DNA of 64,000 nt, from positions 868,001-932,000 of the forward strand of contig CAXXWR010000006.1 in the NCBI GenBank assembly GCA_963666805.2, in the 5' to 3' direction. Under the pieces are notes generated by a model, which ran no database searches, was not told the origin of the DNA, and saw only the letters and a program-made list of their open reading frames with translations. Below are positions 1-8,672 of this stretch, one piece after another. The translations under genes were made by a program, and so were the position numbers. Origin of the DNA: Fusibacter sp963666805. GTDB taxonomy: Bacteria > Bacillota > Clostridia > Peptostreptococcales > Acidaminobacteraceae. Positions within the stretch are counted from its first letter, which is position 1. Each line of letters begins with the position of its first letter.

Positions 1-122
1 ATGACATTTCAAATCAATTTAATGTGTCAAGTGTTCCTAAAATTGTGATTAATGATAAATATGAGTTTGTTGGAAATCAACCGCTTGATGTCTTCTTAAG
101 TGAAATTGAAAAAACACAATAG
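1..122 (+). CDS. thioredoxin-fold protein, C-terminal fragment (cut by window edge)
   Basis: The frame beginning at base 3 is open from the window edge to a TAG at 120-122 and encodes 39 residues. They include the sequence VPKIVIND followed by EFVGNQPLDVFL, which resembles the cis-proline strand and final helix of a thioredoxin or glutaredoxin-like fold. The N-terminus and any CXXC active site lie outside the window, so substrate and catalytic status cannot be judged. The gene ends about 45 bases before a strong terminator. Small thiol-redox or thioredoxin-like protein is the best reading; confidence is limited by the short fragment. Confidence 0.6.
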   Translation, partial: DISNQFNVSSVPKIVINDKYEFVGNQPLDVFLSEIEKTQ

Positions 123-166
123 GACAAGGATTGACTGGAAAAAAATGAATAGAATAGCATATAAAT

Positions 167-187
167 AACCGCCAATTGGCGGTTTTT
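167..187 (+). terminator. intrinsic terminator after the thioredoxin-fold gene
   Basis: An AACCGCC/GGCGGTT stem with a short AATT loop is followed by a run of T. It separates the upstream gene from the hydrolase gene. Confidence 0.85.
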
Positions 188-191
188 TATA

Positions 192-200
192 TGTTATAAT
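192..200 (+). promoter_or_regulatory. candidate extended -10 promoter for the hydrolase gene
   Basis: TGtTATAAT is a full extended -10 element just after the terminator, about 80 bases before the next start codon. No good -35 box sits at the right distance, which is tolerated for extended -10 promoters. Confidence 0.45.
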
Positions 201-279
201 GGGAATATATAGAGTTAAAGATAAACAGCTTAATCGGGGTATAAGTAAAACGGCAACAGAGAGATTGGAGACGGTATAG

Positions 280-1191
280 ATGGTATTATCAATTACATTA
301 ATAGTTATTGCAGTTGCACTCGGTGTTGGGACATATTTTTCAAATAAAGTGATGTACCCCAAAACATTGACCCATGAAGAATCTTTAGAGCGCAGTTTGA
401 AGTTCAAGCGCTTTGATACTGCTTATCTTGATAGTTTTGAAAAAGAAGAGATTAGTGTGGATTCTCATGCAGGTTATAATCTTTACGGATGGTGGATTCC
501 AACGCCTAATGCCAAGGGAACGATGATTATTTGTCATGGTATCACCTGTACCTTATATGACTCAATTAAGTATATGACTTTTTTCAGAGAATGGGGATTC
601 AACATACTTATTTATGATCATCAAAATCATGGAGAGAGCGGTGGCACGTATACAGCGTACGGTTTTGAAGAAAAATTCGACTTACAATTAATGGTTGATT
701 TTGTGCAAGGCCGAGTGTCAAAAGACCATATTATTGGGACACATGGAGAATCAATGGGGGCTGCAACTGTCCTACAACATGCTTCTATTGATCCTCGAAT
801 CAGTTTTGTTATTGCAGACTGTTCTTTTAAAAGTGGATATGATATTTTTAAATATCGTCTGCACAAAGATTTTCATTTGCCAGCTTTTCCTATTTTGGAA
901 ATCGCCAATTTGGTAAGTCAACTTAAAATAGGCATTCCTTATCGCAAAATGTCGCCTATGGAGTCTATTAAAAAAACAACGACCCCCATTTTGTTGATTC
1001 ATGGCAAGGCAGATAAGTATGTTCCTGCCCAACATTCAATAGAAATGTATGAGGCGTCTAAGGATATTGGTTACAGAGAATTGTATCTAGTAGAAGGTGC
1101 GGGTCATGCGAAAGCCTATGAAACAGACCCTGAAACTTATAAGCAAAGAATTAAGGCCTTTATTGATTGTGTCTTAATGACATCCATTTAA
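280..1191 (+). CDS. alpha/beta hydrolase with N-terminal membrane anchor
   Basis: The 303-residue protein opens with a hydrophobic segment (about residues 2-20), then an alpha/beta-hydrolase fold. An HG pair at 86-87 fits the oxyanion strand; the nucleophile elbow GESMG places Ser158 as nucleophile, with Asp245 (HGKADKYVP) and His276 (GAGH) completing a triad. Domain order matches the YqkD/BAAT-like serine hydrolases. The likely location is the membrane with the enzyme domain on one face. Substrate is unknown; an esterase or lipase-like role is only inferred. It has its own candidate promoter and is followed 9 bases later by the PAS/GGDEF gene, so the two probably share a transcript. Confidence 0.85.
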   Translation: MVLSITLIVIAVALGVGTYFSNKVMYPKTLTHEESLERSLKFKRFDTAYLDSFEKEEISVDSHAGYNLYGWWIPTPNAKGTMIICHGITCTLYDSIKYMTFFREWGFNILIYDHQNHGESGGTYTAYGFEEKFDLQLMVDFVQGRVSKDHIIGTHGESMGAATVLQHASIDPRISFVIADCSFKSGYDIFKYRLHKDFHLPAFPILEIANLVSQLKIGIPYRKMSPMESIKKTTTPILLIHGKADKYVPAQHSIEMYEASKDIGYRELYLVEGAGHAKAYETDPETYKQRIKAFIDCVLMTSI

Positions 1192-1200
1192 GGAGGATAC

Positions 1201-2097
1201 ATGCCAAGAGAGATTGATAAATTAACGTTTAACGATTTAGAGTATTTTTTTGAGGGTGCTTATATTGTAGACAACGACCGAAAATTTATTTATTGGAATC
1301 AGGCAGCGAGTGATATTACAGGGTATTCAAAAGAAGAAATCATTGGCAAAAGTTGCCATGATAATGTCCTTAATCATTTGACTCTTGAAGGGATTCAGCT
1401 TTGTTTAGAAGGTTGTCCTAAAATGAAGGTTTTGCAGACGAAAGTAATGGAGTCTTTTGATGCCTTTATCAAGCACAAATCAGGGTATCGGATTAAAGTG
1501 AAAGTGAGAACTTTTCCCATTATCGATCAAGGAGAGGTTTTGGGGATTGGTGAAATTTTTGTACCAGATGACCACCAGACATTTATGGCTCCTAAACAAT
1601 TGAGAGATCAACGTTTTGATCAGATGACACATCTTTATGACCGGACTTATGTTGATGACTATCTAGCTTATATTATTAATCAGCCTATGACTGAATATGC
1701 AAGTGTAGGTGTGATTATTTTAGATATTGATAATTTTGAAGAAATCAATCAAATTTATGGGGTAGTTGCATGTGATCGATTACTTGAATTACTAGGACTT
1801 TCTTATAAAAATTGTTTTAAAAGTGCAGACTGTATCGGACGTTATAAACAAGATGAAGTGATTTTTGTTTTTTCTGATATGACTCATGAACATTTAGAGG
1901 CAATCTGCGAACAGATAAGGATTGTGTCAGAAAGTACGGCTTTAAAGCATGATACTTTAAGAGATATTGATGTAACAGTGTCTGTTGGGGCGAGTTTAGT
2001 ACATGCTCAGGACACCATCGAAAAAATATACGACCGTACTTACCGTAATATGAAGAAGAGTAAGCAAAAGGGTGGCAATATTATTACAGTAAGATAG
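1201..2097 (+). CDS. PAS domain plus degenerate GGDEF domain protein
   Basis: Residues about 10-120 form a PAS sensor domain (IVDNDRKFIYWNQAA, GYSKEEIIGK). Residues about 140-298 form a GGDEF fold with the metal-binding strand DIDNFEEINQIYG near 175. The signature loop reads KQDEV (216-220) where active diguanylate cyclases have GG(D/E)EF, so both glycines are lost. The protein is therefore probably not a cyclic-di-GMP synthase; it may bind GTP or act as a sensor or partner protein. Several Cys residues in the PAS part (52, 68, 72) could bind a redox or metal ligand, which is speculative. An AGGAGG site precedes the ATG, and mutY follows after 19 bases. Confidence 0.85.
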   Translation: MPREIDKLTFNDLEYFFEGAYIVDNDRKFIYWNQAASDITGYSKEEIIGKSCHDNVLNHLTLEGIQLCLEGCPKMKVLQTKVMESFDAFIKHKSGYRIKVKVRTFPIIDQGEVLGIGEIFVPDDHQTFMAPKQLRDQRFDQMTHLYDRTYVDDYLAYIINQPMTEYASVGVIILDIDNFEEINQIYGVVACDRLLELLGLSYKNCFKSADCIGRYKQDEVIFVFSDMTHEHLEAICEQIRIVSESTALKHDTLRDIDVTVSVGASLVHAQDTIEKIYDRTYRNMKKSKQKGGNIITVR

Positions 2098-2116
2098 ATA
2101 ATGGAGACTAATAAGA

Positions 2117-3217
2117 TTGAAGAGTGAAAAAAAAGAGGCATTAGAAAAGACTGAATTTGCAGAAGAACTATTAGCTTGGTATTTTGAGCATAAGCGACAA
2201 ATGCCTTGGCGAGAGACACATGAGCCTTATGCCATTTGGTTATCTGAAATCATGTTACAGCAAACTCAAGTGGTAACTGTGATTGATTACTTTAATCGTT
2301 TTATTAAAAAGTACCCAGATGTTTTTAGCCTAGCGCAAGCCCATGAAGAAGATGTGATGAAATTATGGGAGGGATTAGGATATTATTCAAGAGCAAGAAA
2401 TTTAATGAAATGTGCAAGACAAGTGGTTGACCTCTATGAAGGCGTTTTTCCTCAAGACCTCAAGCGGTTAAAGCAATTGGCAGGGATAGGACCTTATACA
2501 GCGGGGGCTATTGCAAGTATAGCCTTTAATCAACCAGTACCTGCGGTGGATGGTAATGTGATGCGTGTTTTCTCTCGTGTAGAGAGGATTGCAGCAGATA
2601 TTTCAAATACGAAGTCGAAGCAAGTCTTTGAAACGACAGTAATGAAATATATGCCTGAAGATGCGAGACACTTTAATCAAGCACTGATGGAATTGGGAGC
2701 GCGTATCTGTACACCTAAAAGTCCAACTTGTGATCAATGTCCTGTTCAGAAATTTTGTAAGGGACATGAAATGGGTGATTATTTAAAGTACCCAGTGAAG
2801 CTTAAAAAAGTGAAACAGAAACATGTTTATGTTGCCATGGCAATTGTAGAGTCAGAGGGTCAATACTGTGTTGTTAAACAAACAGACCGAAATCTATTGA
2901 GAGATCTTTGGACATTTCCCTTTGTTGAATCCTACGAAGAAAAGACCGTGGCGTCTCTAGGAAATCTCCTTGAAAATGCTTTAAAAGAGAACTTGGCTAT
3001 GGATATTCAGGTTAAAGACGTGCTCTCTGAAATAAAACATGTCTATACGCATCTAATATGGCATGTCATCCCAATGATATTTGAAGCAGAGACATTTCCA
3101 GAAGTAGATTATCCTTTAACTCAATACGTGGATAAAGAGGGCTTAGAAGCCTTAGCTTTACCAACGGTTGTGAAGAAAGTTTTATTAAGACTTGAAGAAG
3201 AGGACATGATTGGTTAA
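2117..3217 (+). CDS. mutY: A/G-specific adenine glycosylase
   Basis: MutY removes adenine mispaired with 8-oxoguanine during base excision repair. Residues about 15-220 carry the HhH-GPD glycosylase domain: EIMLQQTQV with catalytic Glu44, the hairpin LAGIGPYTAG, and VDGNV with catalytic Asp145. The [4Fe-4S] loop is Cys198-X6-Cys205-X2-Cys208-X5-Cys214. The C-terminal part, about 230-366, is the NUDIX-like 8-oxoG recognition domain. Length 366 is normal for the family. The start is TTG at 2117, preceded by GGAG 11 bases upstream; no better ATG exists before the conserved W/P-rich N-terminus. Confidence 0.95.
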   Translation: MKSEKKEALEKTEFAEELLAWYFEHKRQMPWRETHEPYAIWLSEIMLQQTQVVTVIDYFNRFIKKYPDVFSLAQAHEEDVMKLWEGLGYYSRARNLMKCARQVVDLYEGVFPQDLKRLKQLAGIGPYTAGAIASIAFNQPVPAVDGNVMRVFSRVERIAADISNTKSKQVFETTVMKYMPEDARHFNQALMELGARICTPKSPTCDQCPVQKFCKGHEMGDYLKYPVKLKKVKQKHVYVAMAIVESEGQYCVVKQTDRNLLRDLWTFPFVESYEEKTVASLGNLLENALKENLAMDIQVKDVLSEIKHVYTHLIWHVIPMIFEAETFPEVDYPLTQYVDKEGLEALALPTVVKKVLLRLEEEDMIG

Positions 3218-3271
3218 TATACTGAGTAAGTGACATTTAGAAGTATAATAAAAAGTAAAGAGGACAAATAA

Positions 3272-4162
3272 ATGAATAAAACTACATTGTTATTTTATAA
3301 TCCACATTCAGGCAATAAATCGTTTCCAGACTTATTAGACCATGTCATCAGACGTTTTAATGAAGCGGGAAGGGTTTTGGTGCCGCTTAGATTGACGACC
3401 AAAGAAATCCTTGAACATTATATGACTTTGATTCACTGGGAAAGCGTTGAAAAGGTTATTATTGCAGGGGGAGACGGAACGATTCATTTAATCTTGAATA
3501 AGATGCTTTCACAAGGTATTCATAAAAAGATAACGATATTTCCAGTCGGAACTGCCAATGACTTCGCAGAGTACTTTGATTTGCCACATGAAATCGAAGA
3601 GATGGTGGATATTGCCTTAGAAGATCATTATGAAATTTGTGATGTGGGTCAAATCAATAATCGCTATTTCATTAATATTGCAAGTTTCGGAAATTTAGTG
3701 AATATTTCTCAAAAAGTAAATAACCAGGTTAAGAATAATATTGGCTTACTGGCTTATTACTTAAAGGGGATAGAAGAAATTCCTAAGATTAAACCGATTC
3801 ATGCTTTCTTTGAATTAGAAAATCGCTCATTTGAGATGGATATTTTTTTCTGTTTGATTATGAATGGTAAATCAGCAGGCGGTTTTAGGAAATTGGCCCC
3901 TCTTTCTGATATTTCAGATGGCAAGTTAGATTTATTGATATTTAAAATGTGCCCGATTTATGAAATTATGCCCTTGTTATTAAAAGTTTTAAATGGAGAT
4001 CATCCCAATAGTCCTTATATAGAGTATCTTCAAGTTGATCATGTTAAAATTGATTGTCAAGAAGAAGGAATTTCAGATTTAGATGGGGAACCCGGCCCTG
4101 ATTTTCCACTTGATATTTCTATATTGCCTCAATATTTGGAAATTAATGTTCAAGAAAAATAA
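3272..4162 (+). CDS. diacylglycerol kinase family lipid kinase
   Basis: This is a 296-residue member of the DagK/YegS/sphingosine-kinase fold, which phosphorylates lipid diacylglycerol or related lipids with ATP at the inner membrane face. Visible hallmarks are the nucleotide loop GGDGTIHLILN, the PVGTANDFA motif, and a C-terminal beta-sandwich with NGKSAGGFRKLAPLSDISDG and DLDGEPG. In Gram-positives, DgkB of this family recycles diacylglycerol released during lipoteichoic acid synthesis; whether this copy does that job is inferred. AGAGGA precedes the ATG, and a TATAAT-like box is present at 3244-3249. Confidence 0.85.
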   Translation: MNKTTLLFYNPHSGNKSFPDLLDHVIRRFNEAGRVLVPLRLTTKEILEHYMTLIHWESVEKVIIAGGDGTIHLILNKMLSQGIHKKITIFPVGTANDFAEYFDLPHEIEEMVDIALEDHYEICDVGQINNRYFINIASFGNLVNISQKVNNQVKNNIGLLAYYLKGIEEIPKIKPIHAFFELENRSFEMDIFFCLIMNGKSAGGFRKLAPLSDISDGKLDLLIFKMCPIYEIMPLLLKVLNGDHPNSPYIEYLQVDHVKIDCQEEGISDLDGEPGPDFPLDISILPQYLEINVQEK

Positions 4163-4261
4163 TGATAATTAAAATTAACAAACTCTTCATCTCTTGATAC
4201 TTGTAAATTGATACGATTATTGTTATCATTACAAAATGAGAATGATTTTAGGAGGAGAATT

Positions 4262-4669
4262 ATGTTAGAGTGGAAACAAGAATTTGAACTAGGAATTCCA
4301 GAGATTGATGCTCAACACAAGCATTTAGTTGAAATTGGTGGGAATATTTACGCTTTAATTTCTGATAAGACGAGAGATGACTATTATGATGAAATATTTA
4401 TGATGTTAAAAGAGTTAGAATCCTATACGGTTGAACACTTTTCTTATGAAGAGTCTCGTTTTGATGCTGTTAACTATATAGATTCTGATGCACACAAATT
4501 TGAACATAAATTATTTGTGAAAAAACTTGAAAAATATATGGACAACCTCGAAGCGATTGACGCAGACCAACAGGGTACATTACTTGAACTGTTGGATTTT
4601 GTAACCAACTGGCTCATCAAGCATATAAATGTGACAGATCGTCAATATGTCGACGTGGTTAATCAATAA
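4262..4669 (+). CDS. bacteriohemerythrin
   Basis: A 135-residue four-helix protein that binds O2 at a non-heme di-iron site, typically used by anaerobes for oxygen sensing, delivery or scavenging. All seven expected ligands are visible: His19 (DAQHKHL), His59 and Glu63 (HFSYEE), His78 and His82 (HKFEH), His121 and Asp126. The frame is open further upstream to 4208, but AGGAGGAG at 4250-4257 lies at the correct distance from the ATG at 4262 and the protein then matches the family length. It appears monocistronic, followed by a terminator. Confidence 0.92.
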   Translation: MLEWKQEFELGIPEIDAQHKHLVEIGGNIYALISDKTRDDYYDEIFMMLKELESYTVEHFSYEESRFDAVNYIDSDAHKFEHKLFVKKLEKYMDNLEAIDADQQGTLLELLDFVTNWLIKHINVTDRQYVDVVNQ

Positions 4670-4680
4670 AAAGGCTTACA

Positions 4681-4712
4681 AACTTCTCTAATTTTATTAG
4701 GGGAGTTTTTTT
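4681..4712 (+). terminator. intrinsic terminator after bacteriohemerythrin
   Basis: An 11-bp stem containing G-U pairs, from ACTTCTCTAAT to ATTAGGGGAGT with a TTTT loop, followed by a T run. Confidence 0.75.
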
Positions 4713-4808
4713 ATTTACAGTTAACACTTAGTTTGTTTACAATTAAACATGTTATTATCAGAGGCTTTTGGGTAAAGATATACCAGAATAAATAAATGAG
4801 GTGAAATT

Positions 4809-5708
4809 ATGAAAATTGGATTAATTGGATTAGGTAAAATGGGTTATGCATTAGCTCAAAACATGAAAGATCATGGGGTAGACATTATTGTCAATAACCG
4901 ATCGTTAGAAAAAGTAAGAGAACTTGAAAAGTTAGGCATAGAAGGTGCGGATACCGTTAAAGAGCTGGTTGAAAAATTTGGCGACGAACGTAAAGCAATT
5001 TGGTTAATGGTGCCGGCAGGAGATACTGTAGATAAATTGATTGATGAATTGATTCCGATGCTCAATCCAAAAGATATCATCATTGATGGTGGTAATTCAA
5101 ACTATAAGGTAACAAAAGCACGTTATGAAAAGCTTAAAGCACATGACATTCATTTTGTTGACGTAGGGACATCAGGTGGGATCAACGGTGCAAGATATGG
5201 TGCTTGTCTCATGGCAGGTGGTGATAGAGAAGCAGTTGCTTATATAGAACCTGCACTGATTGATATTGCTGTTAAAGATGGTTATGGCTACTTTGGAGAG
5301 AGTGGTAGTGGACATTATGTTAAGATGATTCATAATGGCATTGAGTACGGTATGATGCAAGCGATTGGTGAAGGTTTTGATATCTTAAAAGCAACAGAAT
5401 ATCCACTTGATTTTGAACTGGTTTCAAAAGTATGGGCCAATGGCTCTATTATCGAAGGTTTACTCATGAGATTAATGCATGAAGCCTTTAAAGAAAGTGG
5501 AACACTTGAAGGCATTGCAGGCGTTGTTGATGCATCGGGTGAAGCGGATTGGACACTTGAAGAATCTGTACGTTTAAAAGTACCAACTCCAGTCATTACT
5601 CAAGCCTTATTTGCAAGATATAAATCAAAAGATGATGATAAATTTAGTGAAAAATCAGTAGCCGCATTAAGAAATCAATTTGGCGGTCATAGGATCTATA
5701 AAGCATAG
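4809..5708 (+). CDS. gnd: 6-phosphogluconate dehydrogenase, decarboxylating (short form)
   Basis: Oxidises 6-phosphogluconate to ribulose-5-phosphate and CO2 in the oxidative pentose phosphate pathway. The N-terminal Rossmann fold carries GLIGLGKMG (5-12). The substrate region shows DGGNSNYKVT, VGTSGGINGARYGACLMAGG and SGSGHYVKMIHNGIEYG with the catalytic Lys/Asn pair. At 299 residues it belongs to the short YqeC-type family rather than the long form of about 470 residues; this group often prefers NAD+, which cannot be decided here. GAGGTGA precedes the ATG. It is 8 bases from zwf and clearly co-transcribed. Confidence 0.93.
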   Translation: MKIGLIGLGKMGYALAQNMKDHGVDIIVNNRSLEKVRELEKLGIEGADTVKELVEKFGDERKAIWLMVPAGDTVDKLIDELIPMLNPKDIIIDGGNSNYKVTKARYEKLKAHDIHFVDVGTSGGINGARYGACLMAGGDREAVAYIEPALIDIAVKDGYGYFGESGSGHYVKMIHNGIEYGMMQAIGEGFDILKATEYPLDFELVSKVWANGSIIEGLLMRLMHEAFKESGTLEGIAGVVDASGEADWTLEESVRLKVPTPVITQALFARYKSKDDDKFSEKSVAALRNQFGGHRIYKA

Positions 5709-5716
5709 GAGGCATT

Positions 5717-7072
5717 ATGACATTTACCATTTTTGGTGCCACCGGTGATTTAACAACTAAAAAACTAATTCCTGCCTTATATAATTTGTATGAAGAAGAA
5801 GAACTTCCCAAACATTTTAACATTATAGGCATCGGAAGACGTCCCTTTCAAGATGAAGATTTTGTAGCCCATCTTGAGCAAAATATGAGTCAAGAATTTG
5901 AACATTGGGAGGCTTTCAAAGCGCATATTAAATACTATGCGATGGATATTTCTGACCCTATTTCTTATATTGCTTATAAAAAATATGTAGAAGAAACTTA
6001 TGATGAGCCTCAGATTTTTTATCTGGCAACGGCACCTCGATTTTTCCCGATTATTGCTCAAGGGTTAATTGATAATCAGATTGTCATTAGGGGTGATCTT
6101 AAAAGTAAAATTGTATTTGAAAAACCATTTGGTGATAACCTTTCAACAGCAAAATCATATAACCGCTTATTGCTAGATGCTATTGATGAATCCCAAGTTT
6201 ATAGGATAGATCATTACTTGGGTAAAGAAATGGTTCAAAATATTATTACAGTTAGGTTTTCCAATAAAATTTTTGAAAATATTTGGAATGCTGACAATAT
6301 AGAAAGTGTTAAAATAGTGGCACTTGAATCAGAAACCGTTAAACAAAGAGGCGGTTACTATGATAAATCAGGCGCCCTTAAAGATATGGTTCAAAATCAC
6401 TTATTTCAAACTCTAGCATTGGTGGCAATGGACCCACCATCAGGACTTAATGATCGCCTTATTAAAAATGAAAAAGTCAAAGTCATGGAACATATTCAGA
6501 TTAGTGAGAAAGTGATTTTTGGTCAATATGATGGTTATCTACAAGAAAAAGGGATTCCAGAAGGGTCAAAGACGGAGACTTTTGTTGCACTAAAAGCCTA
6601 CATCAATATGCAAAGATGGCGTAATGTGCCATTTTATTTGATAACGGGTAAAAAAATGGATCACAAGTCAGCTTACATTGAAATTACTTTTAAAGAATCA
6701 GATTTTCTATTTGAAAAGGGGATGCCTGCTAAGAATAAATTGAGAATTGAAATTTTTCCAAGAGAAGGAATTGAAATTCAATTTAATGGTAAAGCCCCTG
6801 GACTCCAAGAGTATACAATGCCAATGAAATTGGATTATTGTCATTTATGTAATGTCATTGGTAATACACCAGAAGCTTATGAAAAACTTATTTCTGATGT
6901 GATTCATGATGATGCGACACTTTTTACGAGATGGGATGAAATTGAAGCTTCTTGGAAAGTGATTGATCATCTTCAAACGATAAAAAGTGTTGAACCACTT
7001 TATCAATATAAAAATACAGAAGACGCAATGAAACATATTAGTGAACAGTGGCAGGAGGAGATTAAGGTATGA
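5717..7072 (+). CDS. zwf: glucose-6-phosphate 1-dehydrogenase
   Basis: Converts glucose-6-phosphate to 6-phosphogluconolactone with reduction of NAD(P)+. The N-terminal nucleotide-binding loop is FGATGDLTTKKLIPALY; the substrate signature RIDHYLGKE starts at residue 163, and the EKPFGD motif precedes it. At 451 residues it is somewhat shorter than the common 480-500-residue enzymes but no motif is missing. AGGAGG precedes the ATG. It sits between gnd and a cyclase-family hydrolase that overlaps its stop by four bases, so the three form an operon. Confidence 0.94.
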   Translation: MTFTIFGATGDLTTKKLIPALYNLYEEEELPKHFNIIGIGRRPFQDEDFVAHLEQNMSQEFEHWEAFKAHIKYYAMDISDPISYIAYKKYVEETYDEPQIFYLATAPRFFPIIAQGLIDNQIVIRGDLKSKIVFEKPFGDNLSTAKSYNRLLLDAIDESQVYRIDHYLGKEMVQNIITVRFSNKIFENIWNADNIESVKIVALESETVKQRGGYYDKSGALKDMVQNHLFQTLALVAMDPPSGLNDRLIKNEKVKVMEHIQISEKVIFGQYDGYLQEKGIPEGSKTETFVALKAYINMQRWRNVPFYLITGKKMDHKSAYIEITFKESDFLFEKGMPAKNKLRIEIFPREGIEIQFNGKAPGLQEYTMPMKLDYCHLCNVIGNTPEAYEKLISDVIHDDATLFTRWDEIEASWKVIDHLQTIKSVEPLYQYKNTEDAMKHISEQWQEEIKV

Positions 7073-7698
7073 AAAACTGGATTGATATAACTATGCCCAT
7101 TCAAGAAGGCATGAAAGTTTACAAGAATAAAGAGGAAAAGAAACCCCAGTTTATCGTTCGAGCGAATCATGAAACAAGTAACCATTATGAAAGTAGTATC
7201 ACAATGGATATGCATACAGGGACACACATTGATATGCCTCTGCACATGATTGCTGGTGGAGAAAACTCAGATCAATATGATGTGTCTAAAATCAATGGTG
7301 AAGCACTCGTTATTGATTTAAGTCAAAATGATCATCCTGAAATCACAGCAGCAGATTTAAAAGCTTATGATATTCGGGAAAACGATATTGTTATCTTGAA
7401 GACGCACAATAGTTTTGAAAAAGACTTCAACTTTGAGTTTGATTTTCTTGAGGAAACAGGTGCTCAATATCTCATAGATAAGCATATCAAGTCGGTAGGG
7501 ATTGATGCGATTGGTATTGAAAGAAGTCAAGACGGTCATCCAACACATAAAATTTTACTGGGAAAAGGAAAGACCATTATAGAAGGGATGGCTCTTGCAC
7601 ATGTAGAGGCAGGTCGATATGACCTCTTATGTTTACCACTTAAAATCATGGGTGTAGAAGGTTTACCAGTAAGAGCGTATTTGATTCCCAAATCATAA
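7069..7698 (+). CDS. cyclase-family metal-dependent hydrolase (kynurenine formamidase-like)
   Basis: A 209-residue PF04199-type protein. The metal motif HTGTHIDMPLH is complete, and a second conserved block contains TKH-like NSF/DFL and GIDAIGIERS. Known members hydrolyse aryl formamides, isatin or related cyclic amides using Zn or Mn. The ATG overlaps the zwf stop as ATGA, with AGGAGG inside zwf, so translation is coupled. No recognisable 6-phosphogluconolactonase is present in the operon, which raises the untested idea that this hydrolase handles the lactone. Assignment to the superfamily is firm; the reaction is not. Confidence 0.85.
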   Translation: MKNWIDITMPIQEGMKVYKNKEEKKPQFIVRANHETSNHYESSITMDMHTGTHIDMPLHMIAGGENSDQYDVSKINGEALVIDLSQNDHPEITAADLKAYDIRENDIVILKTHNSFEKDFNFEFDFLEETGAQYLIDKHIKSVGIDAIGIERSQDGHPTHKILLGKGKTIIEGMALAHVEAGRYDLLCLPLKIMGVEGLPVRAYLIPKS

Positions 7699-7747
7699 GG
7701 GAAGCATTATAGCGGTGTGATTGACATTTACAATGTAATAGACTATA

Positions 7748-7790
7748 AAAAGCTGATATCCAACAGAGGTATCAGCTTTATTTTTTTATT
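7748..7790. terminator. bidirectional terminator between the gnd operon and sdaAA
   Basis: AAAGCTGATA pairs with TATCAGCTTT around a short loop, with A runs on the left and T runs on the right, so it can serve both converging transcripts. The last bases overlap the sdaAA stop region. Confidence 0.8.
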
Positions 7791-8661
7791 TAAAAATGTT
7801 TTTTGATATTTTGATTCCTGTTGGGGTTGCGGCAAGACCGCCGAGTGCTGTTTCTCTAAGTGAAACAGGCAGCGAACGACCAACACGGTACATGGCTTCA
7901 ACTACTTCATCAAAAGGAATGATGCTTTCAATGCCGGATAGAGCCATCTCTGCACACATGAGTGCGTTGGCGGCTCCCATGCCATTTCGCTTGGCACAAG
8001 GACTTTCAACGAGACCAGCAATAGGGTCACATACAAGCCCCAATAGATTTTTAAAACACATGGCAGAGGCGTGGAAAACTTGATCTATAGACCCACCTAG
8101 CATATGAACAACAGCGGCAGATGCCATAGCAGAAGCCGTCCCAATTTCAGCTTGACATCCGCCTTCGGCTCCTGATACCGTTGCATTTCTTGAAACAAGT
8201 GATCCCACCATATTGGCAGCAAGAAGACCTTCAATCAATTGAGCTTTTTTTAAACTGAAACGTTCTTGGGTAGTTGCTAGAACTGCTGGTACAACACCAC
8301 AAGATCCTGCTGTGGGGCAAGCGACAACTTTTCCCATAGAGGCATTGACTTCCATGGTACTAAGTGCGTAACTCACCGCTTTTGAAAGGGTTTGACCACA
8401 GACGGTCATTGTCGATTGGTAGCGGGCTTTCATTTTGATACTATCGTTCCCGATAATTTTGCCGTGAATCTTATTATCGTTATCGTTAATACCTGCGTGA
8501 ACAGCATTGAGCATGACATCAATCGTTAGACTCAGATAATCTAAGATTTCACCTTGACTCTTATCACATTTTTCAGCTTCGTATTCAAGGGCAATCTCAT
8601 GCAGGGAGAGGCCTGTTTCTTGAGCGTAGGCAATCACATCAGTAGATTGGGAAAATTTCAT
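7786..8661 (-). CDS. sdaAA: L-serine dehydratase, iron-sulfur-dependent, alpha subunit
   Basis: Catalytic subunit of the oxygen-sensitive [4Fe-4S] L-serine deaminase that turns L-serine into pyruvate and ammonia. The 291-residue protein shows the conserved CPTAGSCGVVPAVL block (Cys115 and Cys121), SGAEGGCQAEIG and CDPIAGLVESPC, which contain the cluster-ligand cysteines. It lies 11 bases after sdaAB and uses AGGAG before the ATG. Two-subunit enzymes of this type are typical of Clostridia and other Firmicutes. Together with dsdA at 42.6-44.1 kb it suggests that serine is an important carbon or nitrogen source. Confidence 0.95.
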   Translation of the reverse strand: MKFSQSTDVIAYAQETGLSLHEIALEYEAEKCDKSQGEILDYLSLTIDVMLNAVHAGINDNDNKIHGKIIGNDSIKMKARYQSTMTVCGQTLSKAVSYALSTMEVNASMGKVVACPTAGSCGVVPAVLATTQERFSLKKAQLIEGLLAANMVGSLVSRNATVSGAEGGCQAEIGTASAMASAAVVHMLGGSIDQVFHASAMCFKNLLGLVCDPIAGLVESPCAKRNGMGAANALMCAEMALSGIESIIPFDEVVEAMYRVGRSLPVSLRETALGGLAATPTGIKISKNIFK

Positions 8662-8672
8662 TATAACACTCC

